Assembly (NCBI GenBank): GCA_946479335.1 | Contig: CAMLFP010000343.1 | Location: 1-6,113 of the forward strand | Direction: 5' to 3' | Source of the DNA: an uncultured Archangium sp. | Lineage (GTDB): Bacteria > Myxococcota > Myxococcia > Myxococcales > Myxococcaceae | DNA: 6,113 nt | Part shown: in pieces, positions 1 through 6,113 of the stretch | How the letters are laid out: the number at the start of each line of letters is the position of its first letter | Numbering within the stretch: position 1 is the stretch's first letter | Notes under the pieces: generated by a model | The model's input: only the letters and a program-made list of their open reading frames with translations | What the model was told of the DNA's origin: nothing | The model's database searches: none | Made by a program: the position numbers and the translations under genes

Positions 1-136
1 GCGAGCCCTCGTCGTCGCCGCGCAGCTTCTTCACGCCGCGCGACACGACGTCGGACGACAGCTTCGCCGACATCGACGCCAGCTTCGCCAGGCGGGAGAA
101 GCGACCTTTGGAGAAGTTGGAGCCGTCGTCAGCCAC
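1..136 (-). CDS. N-terminal fragment of a possible AarF/ABC1 (UbiB-like) kinase family protein
   Basis: Only the first 45 codons lie in the window; the gene continues past the left edge. Translation from a GTG at 134-136 gives an N-terminus with a basic, leucine-rich amphipathic helix (GRFSRLAKLASMSAKLSSDV, then SRGVKKL). A short polar leader followed by an R-x-x-R-L-A-K-L helix resembles the region preceding the KxGQ motif in ABC1/ADCK/UbiB atypical kinases, but no catalytic residue is visible, so this assignment is a guess from general resemblance. Codons end almost always in G or C, which supports real coding. No in-frame ATG precedes the GTG. A TTG at 173-175 is the only obvious alternative start and would add residues with no resemblance to the family. 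There is no good Shine-Dalgarno sequence. The gene lies 62 bp downstream of the response regulator and on the same strand, so the two may be co-transcribed. Confidence 0.5.
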   Translation of the reverse strand, partial: MADDGSNFSKGRFSRLAKLASMSAKLSSDVVSRGVKKLRGDDEGS

Positions 137-138
137 GT

Positions 139-162
139 CGGGGGAGTGCGTAACGTCCCCCG
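139..162. repeat. 7-bp inverted repeat between the response regulator and the kinase-like gene
   Basis: The arms CGGGGGA (139-145) and TCCCCCG (156-162) are perfectly complementary and flank a 10-nt loop. The hairpin sits 37 nt beyond the stop of the response regulator and only 2 nt before the GTG of the kinase-like gene. No T-tract follows on either strand, so it is not a standard rho-independent terminator. It might attenuate read-through, or shape translation of the downstream start. The rest of the 62-bp gap shows nothing else. Confidence 0.45.
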
Positions 163-198
163 GGCGGTGGCGCAATCGCTCACGCGCCCCGAGGCTGT

Positions 199-1947
199 TC
201 AGGCGGCGAGTGACGCGACGCCCCGGCGGAGCAGCTCCTTCACCACCGTCGCCACCTCGAGCGGCGTGACGCGGAGCTGCGCGATGACCTGCGCGGGCGT
301 CAGCTTGTCTTCACACAGCAGCTTCACCATCGGCTGCCACGCCGGCGGCCCGACGGTCTGGAACAGGCGGTAGAGCTCCATGTTCACCGTCAACGCGCGC
401 GCCCGGGCGAGCTGCCCTTCGGCTGCGCGCTTCTGTTCGTCGTTGAGCCACGGCACCAGCCGCGCCAGCACCTGCGCGGTGGTCTGCCCGCCGAAGCCCT
501 CGTCAGGCGCGGAGATGCCGCGGTTCAACCCGCCCTCCGCGTGACGCGAGGTGAGGAAGCTGCCGAGCGCCTGGTCACTCGAGAGCAGCGTCGGCCCCAT
601 GCGCGCGGTGCACTGCACCAGCCGGCCCTTCTCGAACCAGATGGTCCAGTTCGCCCACTCGTCGCGCGCGTCGAGCTGCCCGGTGAAGCCGTTGATGGTG
701 AGCGCCTTCAACGTCCACTGCGGGCCCAGCTTGCCGAAGTCGAACTCGATGCCGCCCTCGGTCTCGATGAGGCGGATGAAGCGCCGGCGCGGCTCGCACA
801 GCTCCTTGATCTGCACCTCGAGCGCGGCCATGCGCATCGTCTTCGGGAAGTACGCCTGTGCGCCCGCCTGGGTGAGCCGCAGCTGGTCGCGGTAGCCGTC
901 GTGCGCCGAGAACAGCGCCACCGGCGTCTCGTGCGTGCGGAGGTCTTCGCGCACCAGCCGCAAGAAACCCCAGCCGTCCATCCGCGGCATGTTGAGGTCG
1001 GCGATGACGATCTCGAAGGGCCGGCTCGCCATCTGCGTCATCGCCTCCACGCCGTCGTTGGCGGTGGCCACCGGGTAGCCCTTCTTCATGAAGTAGCTCG
1101 AGAGCAGCTGCACCACCGCCGCGTCGTCATCGACGAAGAGAATGGGCGTCTTCGCGGCGTCGGGGTCACTCGCGGGCGACGTGGCGGGCGGCGGCGCGGA
1201 GGTCACCGCCGGCAGCGAGGTGGCCGACTGCGCGGTGCGCGGGGGCGCCGCGTGCACGTTCGACATCAGCGGCGAGTGCGCCTGCACGCGGCCGCCGGGC
1301 TGCTGCGCCGCGGGCGCGTCGGTCAACCCGGCGAGCTCGTCAGCGGTGGGCTCCTTGCCCTCGGTGAAGACCCACGTGGTGTCTTCCCGCACCATCGCGG
1401 CGAGCGCCGCCTGGCCGGTGAACTCGCGCATGTGCGCACCGCGCAGCACCCCGCGCGTGAAGTACGCCACCGCGTCGTCACCGACCTCCAGCGCGCCGGT
1501 GCGCCGCGTGCGCATGAAGTGCGTCAGCGCCTCGTTCAGCTCGCGCACGCCGCGGCCCAGCAGCTCGCCGGTGCGCGACGAGAGCTCGTCGGGGAGCGCC
1601 CGCAGCTTCGCGAGGTGCGCGCGGCCGCTGAAGGGCTCGGGCAACAGCTCCACCACGCCGGAGCGCCACGCCTTCGTGAAGCGCTGCTCGCTCAGGTCTT
1701 TGCACAGCAGCACCACCGGCAGCGGCTTGCCTTCGACGCGCACCAACAGCGCGGCCAGCTGCGGCGACGACACCTCGGAGCGCACCAGCAGCAGCGACGG
1801 GTTGAAGTCGCGGACCGCATCAACAACTTCAGTCGGAGCGAAACTGCACCACGTGACGGAGAAGCCGGCGCTGTCGAGCGCGAGGCCGAGCTTCTGGGCG
1901 GCGGCCGTATCCGGGTCGATGATCAACACGCGTACTTCACTGCTCAT
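199..1947 (-). CDS. Response regulator with two receiver domains and two PATAN/DUF4388-like domains
   Basis: This 582-residue soluble protein has no signal peptide or membrane segment. Receiver 1 (about 5-118) keeps the early acidic pair (D11, D13) but has Ser57, Cys82 and Glu104 where the phosphoacceptor Asp, the Ser/Thr and the Lys belong, so it should not be phosphorylated. A PATAN/DUF4388-like segment (about 127-197; RTGALEV, YFTRGVLRGAH) follows, then an Ala/Pro/Ser/Thr-rich linker (about 200-265). Receiver 2 (about 269-385) is canonical: DDD at 273-275, phosphoacceptor D317 in ADLNMPRMDG, S347, K369. A second PATAN-like segment (about 392-474; GFTGQL, IWFEKGRLVQ) leads to a helical C-terminus whose last 35 residues (LTPAQVIAQL onward) could form a small winged helix. 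No recognisable enzymatic output domain is present, so it probably acts through protein contacts. PATAN-type regulators in other bacteria act in surface motility and development; a role here is inference. No histidine kinase is in view. Confidence 0.9.
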   Translation of the reverse strand: MSSEVRVLIIDPDTAAAQKLGLALDSAGFSVTWCSFAPTEVVDAVRDFNPSLLLVRSEVSSPQLAALLVRVEGKPLPVVLLCKDLSEQRFTKAWRSGVVELLPEPFSGRAHLAKLRALPDELSSRTGELLGRGVRELNEALTHFMRTRRTGALEVGDDAVAYFTRGVLRGAHMREFTGQAALAAMVREDTTWVFTEGKEPTADELAGLTDAPAAQQPGGRVQAHSPLMSNVHAAPPRTAQSATSLPAVTSAPPPATSPASDPDAAKTPILFVDDDAAVVQLLSSYFMKKGYPVATANDGVEAMTQMASRPFEIVIADLNMPRMDGWGFLRLVREDLRTHETPVALFSAHDGYRDQLRLTQAGAQAYFPKTMRMAALEVQIKELCEPRRRFIRLIETEGGIEFDFGKLGPQWTLKALTINGFTGQLDARDEWANWTIWFEKGRLVQCTARMGPTLLSSDQALGSFLTSRHAEGGLNRGISAPDEGFGGQTTAQVLARLVPWLNDEQKRAAEGQLARARALTVNMELYRLFQTVGPPAWQPMVKLLCEDKLTPAQVIAQLRVTPLEVATVVKELLRRGVASLAA

Positions 1948-2065
1948 GCGCCACTCCGTGAGGAGCTCCACGCCCTTGCCGCCCGCTTTGCGTTGCGCCT
2001 CGAAGGCCGTGTGCTAAGCGCGCCGCCTTCCCGAAGAAAGCAAAATCACTGCGGGTTTTTCCAAC
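1948..2065. promoter_or_regulatory. Divergent intergenic region holding promoters for the response regulator and hppA
   Basis: These 118 bp separate two divergently transcribed genes, so both need start signals here or within the neighbouring coding sequence. The half nearest hppA is noticeably richer in A/T than its surroundings (AAGAAAGCAAAATCA, GGGTTTTTCC). On the plus strand a weak sigma-70-like pair can be drawn, TTGCGT (1988-1993), 18 bp, TGCTAA (2012-2017), but the -10 match is poor and this is only a suggestion. The nearly symmetrical GCTAAGC at 2013-2019 could serve either strand. No clear operator was found. hppA has no Shine-Dalgarno sequence directly before its ATG. Confidence 0.4.
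1954..1957 (-). promoter_or_regulatory. Ribosome binding site that fixes the response-regulator start
   Basis: GGAG on the minus strand lies 6 nt before the ATG at 1945-1947. That ATG begins MSSEVRVLIID, which leads straight into receiver strand 1. The frame stays open to a GTG at 1969-1971, which would add eight residues (MELLTEWR) that contribute nothing to the domain, so the internal ATG is preferred. Confidence 0.7.
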
Positions 2066-4141
<2,076 letters not shown>

Positions 4142-4163
4142 AGCGGGTCGCAGACTGATGGTG

Positions 4164-4200
4164 ACGGGCTGGCCTCCAAAGGGCCGGCCCGTTTCATTTT
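4164..4200 (+). terminator. Rho-independent terminator of hppA
   Basis: An 11-bp stem (4164-4174 with 4182-4192, arms ACGGGCTGGCC and GGCCGGCCCGT, one G-U wobble) encloses a 7-nt loop and is followed by TTTCATTTT on the plus strand. It begins 23 nt after the hppA stop. It fills most of the 59-bp gap before the convergent small membrane gene, whose stop is at 4201-4203. The opposite strand has no T-tract after the hairpin, so it should stop hppA transcription far better than the convergent operon's. Confidence 0.88.
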
Positions 4201-4563
4201 CTAGAAGTGGAACGCGACGCCGTCGAAGGTGACCGGAGGCGGCTTCTTCTTCGCCTCACCGACGCGCACGGCGTTGATGATGCCGAGGACACCGGTGGAG
4301 ATGGCCACCACCGCGTGAATCGCGACCGCGGAGATGAAGAGCCCGAGCTGGAAGTTGAACCCGAAGAGGCACGGATCCTTCGTGACCGCGGGGCAGCGGC
4401 GCAGCGAGTCGACCCCGATGAGCGTCAACACCGCGAGCGTCTGGGTCGCGCCACCCACGGCCGCCGGCGCCCATACCGGGAGCAACTTCACCGGCTGCGG
4501 TGGCGGCATCAACGCGGGGTCCGCCGTCATCAACTGCACCGACAACACCAACGCCGAGACCAT
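4201..4563 (-). CDS. Small membrane protein of unknown function, second gene of the GT-C operon
   Basis: This 120-residue protein matches no family I recognise. It begins with a short hydrophobic stretch (MVSALVLSVQLM) lacking basic residues, then a Pro-rich segment (LMPPPQPVK). Two likely membrane helices follow, about 33-53 and 72-98, joined by a loop with two cysteines, C57 and C65. The tail is basic and proline-rich (GEAKKKPPP). By the positive-inside rule the tail should be cytoplasmic and the cysteine loop periplasmic, where a disulfide is possible; this is inference. Codons are strongly G/C-ending, as expected for a real gene. The ATG (4561-4563) lies 9 bp after the stop of the glycosyltransferase-like gene, in the same frame, with only a weak G-rich stretch as ribosome binding site, so translational coupling is likely. 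The next in-frame ATG would remove the first 11 residues. Confidence 0.75.
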   Translation of the reverse strand: MVSALVLSVQLMTADPALMPPPQPVKLLPVWAPAAVGGATQTLAVLTLIGVDSLRRCPAVTKDPCLFGFNFQLGLFISAVAIHAVVAISTGVLGIINAVRVGEAKKKPPPVTFDGVAFHF

Positions 4564-4572
4564 GGCCCGACC

Positions 4573-5985
4573 CTAGGCCTGCGCTCGCCGCCGCCTCAAC
4601 CGCGAGACGAGGTCGGAGACGGCGCCGGCCATCAGCAGCCAGAGGAAGGCTTCGATGACGAAGCGGTACCGCGCGTGCTCGCCCACCGTCGCCGCAGACA
4701 TCAACGCGCCGACCCACAGCACCTGTGCAAGCACGAAGCACCACCAGCCGCCGAGCGCGCGCTGCGCGTCATCGTCAGCAGCCAGGAGCCGCCGCGCGCG
4801 CCACGCCGCCCACAGCAACCCCACGGGCAGCAACGCATAGAGCCCGACAGGCGCGAAGAATGACTCGTGGACGAAGCGGTTCCACAGGTCCTCCCACGCG
4901 CCCAGCACCTGGCGATGTTCGAAGTGCGGGCTGGCGGCCGTGCCGGTGCGCGGGTGCCAGCGGGTGCTGGGCGAGAGCGACGCGCGGAGGCCAAGGTTCC
5001 ACGCGCGCTCCAGGAAGGCGCCGGGGTACTCGCGCAGGTACGCGAGCACATCGCGCCGACGTTCTGCGTTCACCCGCAGGAACACCCAGTGGTTGAAGTT
5101 GGGGCTCCCGAAGCTGGGCCGCTCGAGGTCGGTGAGCGTGGGGTGCGACCACTGCGGCTCGTCAGAGAAAGAGGGAAGGAACGTGCGCGGCCCGGCGAAG
5201 GGCCTCTTGCCGAAGTGCGAGAGCTTCCCCTCCGCCTCCCACGCGCGGTGCACGTCGTCGGGCAACTGGTCAGCGGTGGCCATCAGCAGGTTGCCGTCTT
5301 GCGTGTGCGCGCCGAACACGCCGAACACCACGAGGTTCTTCAGCGAGAGGCCCAGCAACGCGACCAGCGGCAGCAACGCGCCGAGCAACACCTGCTTCCG
5401 CGCGCGGCGCGCGAGGAGCACCGCCAACCCGGCCACCAGCAGGAACCAGGAGAGCGGCATCATGCTCCGGAAGAAGCCCAGCGCCGCGCACACCGCAAAG
5501 AAGCCGGCCCACGCCCGCGCCGACTGCGCGCGCAACGCGCGGTGGAACAGCACCGCCGACCACGTCAGCAGCGCGGTGACGATGAACTCGTAGTGGTAGA
5601 GGTTCTCGAAGTAGAGCGCCGGCGGCGTCAGCGAGAAGCCCAGCGCCAGCGCCATCGCCCCACCGCGCGAGAGGCCGATGAGGCGCGCGAGCGAGAACAG
5701 CGAGAGCGTCAACAGGAGGCCCAGCCCGATGAAGACCGCCTGGGCGAGCACCGCGGTGTGCTCCGGCGACAGCTTCAACAACACGCCGGTGAGCGCGGCC
5801 CACCCGGGAGGGAACGAGTGGAAGTTCCACAGCGTGCGCACCAGGTCGTCACGCAGGTACACCGGGTCGGGCAACACGAACCAGTCGAGGCCGAAGTTGA
5901 AGTGAAGCCCGCACGCGAGCAGCACCGCGCGCGAGGCGAGGAACGCCAGCGCCAGCCATGCCGCATCAGGCACCTTGCGCATCAT
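4573..5985 (-). CDS. Polytopic GT-C-type glycosyltransferase-like membrane protein
   Basis: This 470-residue protein has roughly ten hydrophobic segments (about 8-27, 62-72, 78-103, 109-124, 133-149, 158-193, 198-224, 376-396, 414-433, 441-460). A large soluble region spans about 225-375. The first extracytoplasmic loop has an Asp pair (YLRDDLV, D46-D47) and then FHSFPPGW (55-62), and the last loop has GEHARYRF (435-442). This layout fits lipid-linked-sugar glycosyltransferases of the GT-C fold (GT39/ArnT/PMT-like), in which an early acidic residue is catalytic. Such enzymes transfer sugars on the outer face of the membrane to lipids, glycans or proteins; the acceptor cannot be read from the sequence. 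The ATG at 5983-5985 is chosen because GGAG lies 9 nt upstream. The open stretch back to a GTG at 6064-6066 uses many A/T-ending codons (GGT, GCT, CCA, ATT, CCT), unlike the rest of the gene. The basic C-terminus (RRRRAQA) should be cytoplasmic. Confidence 0.85.
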   Translation of the reverse strand: MMRKVPDAAWLALAFLASRAVLLACGLHFNFGLDWFVLPDPVYLRDDLVRTLWNFHSFPPGWAALTGVLLKLSPEHTAVLAQAVFIGLGLLLTLSLFSLARLIGLSRGGAMALALGFSLTPPALYFENLYHYEFIVTALLTWSAVLFHRALRAQSARAWAGFFAVCAALGFFRSMMPLSWFLLVAGLAVLLARRARKQVLLGALLPLVALLGLSLKNLVVFGVFGAHTQDGNLLMATADQLPDDVHRAWEAEGKLSHFGKRPFAGPRTFLPSFSDEPQWSHPTLTDLERPSFGSPNFNHWVFLRVNAERRRDVLAYLREYPGAFLERAWNLGLRASLSPSTRWHPRTGTAASPHFEHRQVLGAWEDLWNRFVHESFFAPVGLYALLPVGLLWAAWRARRLLAADDDAQRALGGWWCFVLAQVLWVGALMSAATVGEHARYRFVIEAFLWLLMAGAVSDLVSRLRRRRAQA

Positions 5986-6000
5986 GCGGAGAGGCTCCGC
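5986..6000 (-). promoter_or_regulatory. Ribosome binding site inside a small inverted repeat before the GT-C gene
   Basis: On the minus strand GCGGAG, a 3-nt spacer (CCT) and CTCCGC form a perfect 6-bp inverted repeat ending immediately before the ATG at 5985. The GGAG (5995-5998) is the best Shine-Dalgarno match for this start, with 9-nt spacing, and would be paired within the stem. It supports the chosen start and may lower initiation. A second ATG follows directly (5980-5982). Confidence 0.45.
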
Positions 6001-6076
6001 GCGTCGAGCACCAACGCCGCGCGAGCGAGGATCCGGGCGGCGAATGTCTGGAGCACCCAGCAACACACCGGCCCGT

Positions 6077-6113
6077 TCATTCGCGCGCGCACAACGCCTC
6101 CAGTTCGCGCGCG
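6077..6113 (-). CDS. C-terminal end of an unidentified upstream gene (partial)
   Basis: On the minus strand one frame entering from the right edge reads ARELEALCARE and then TGA (6077-6079). The codons are mostly G/C-ending (GCG, CGC, CTG, GAG, GCG, TTG, TGC) and the peptide looks like a charged amphipathic helix, so this is probably the end of a gene. Only 11 codons are visible and no function can be given. Its stop lies 91 bp before the GT-C start, a gap with A/T-ending triplets and no obvious promoter or terminator, so it might be the first gene of the same operon. Confidence 0.35.
   Translation of the reverse strand, partial: ARELEALCARE

Noticed and set aside
139..162. A rho-independent terminator after the response regulator
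   Set aside because: The hairpin is GC-rich but no T-tract follows it on either strand, so it is reported only as an inverted repeat.
4573..4575. The TAG between the GT-C gene and the small membrane gene as a nonsense mutation splitting one gene
   Set aside because: The GT-C protein already has a complete layout with a natural basic tail, and the second frame opens with its own ATG and hydrophobic N-terminus. Two genes is the simpler reading.
4207..4863. A 218-codon plus-strand open frame across the end of the GT-C gene and the small membrane gene
   Set aside because: It spans two genes on the other strand that have good codon use, and its own product is Arg/His/Gln-rich without any motif.
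5986..6066. A 27-residue N-terminal extension of the GT-C protein from a GTG at 6064-6066
   Set aside because: The codons in this stretch are rich in A/T third positions, unlike the gene itself, and the ATG at 5985 has a GGAG upstream and leads directly into the first membrane helix.

Overview
The window is about 6.1 kb of high-GC DNA with strongly G/C-ending codons. It looks like a chromosomal segment of a myxobacterium or another member of the Myxococcota. This placement is an inference from base composition and from a response regulator that combines receiver domains with two PATAN/DUF4388-like modules, an architecture typical of that group. No tRNA, rRNA, CRISPR array, insertion sequence, integrase or attachment site could be seen.

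Layout, left to right. (1) The start of a minus-strand gene runs off the left edge; its 45 visible residues resemble the N-terminus of an AarF/ABC1 (UbiB-like) kinase, but this is tentative. (2) A complete minus-strand gene for a 582-residue response regulator follows, ordered degenerate receiver, PATAN-like, linker, intact receiver, PATAN-like, helical C-terminus. (3) A 118-bp divergent intergenic region separates it from (4) hppA on the plus strand, a complete 691-residue membrane pyrophosphatase carrying the sequence signature of the K+-dependent class. (5) A clear rho-independent terminator fills the 59-bp convergent gap after hppA. (6) Two minus-strand genes occupy the right third: a multi-spanning GT-C-type glycosyltransferase-like protein (470 aa) and, 9 bp downstream in the same frame, a small two-helix membrane protein (120 aa) of unknown function. 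(7) The last few codons of another minus-strand gene appear to enter from the right edge.

How the genes relate. The only well-defined biochemical activity is the ion-pumping pyrophosphatase, which hydrolyses the PPi released by biosynthesis and stores the energy as an ion gradient. The response regulator is transcribed divergently from it, so their promoters must lie in the same short region, but nothing in the sequence shows that one controls the other. The glycosyltransferase-like gene and the small membrane protein look like an operon. I found no convincing novel defence, mobile or RNA-based system. The points most worth a second look are the response regulator with its dead first receiver, the altered KVE motif and ion selectivity of HppA, and the uncharacterised small membrane protein tied to the GT-C gene.
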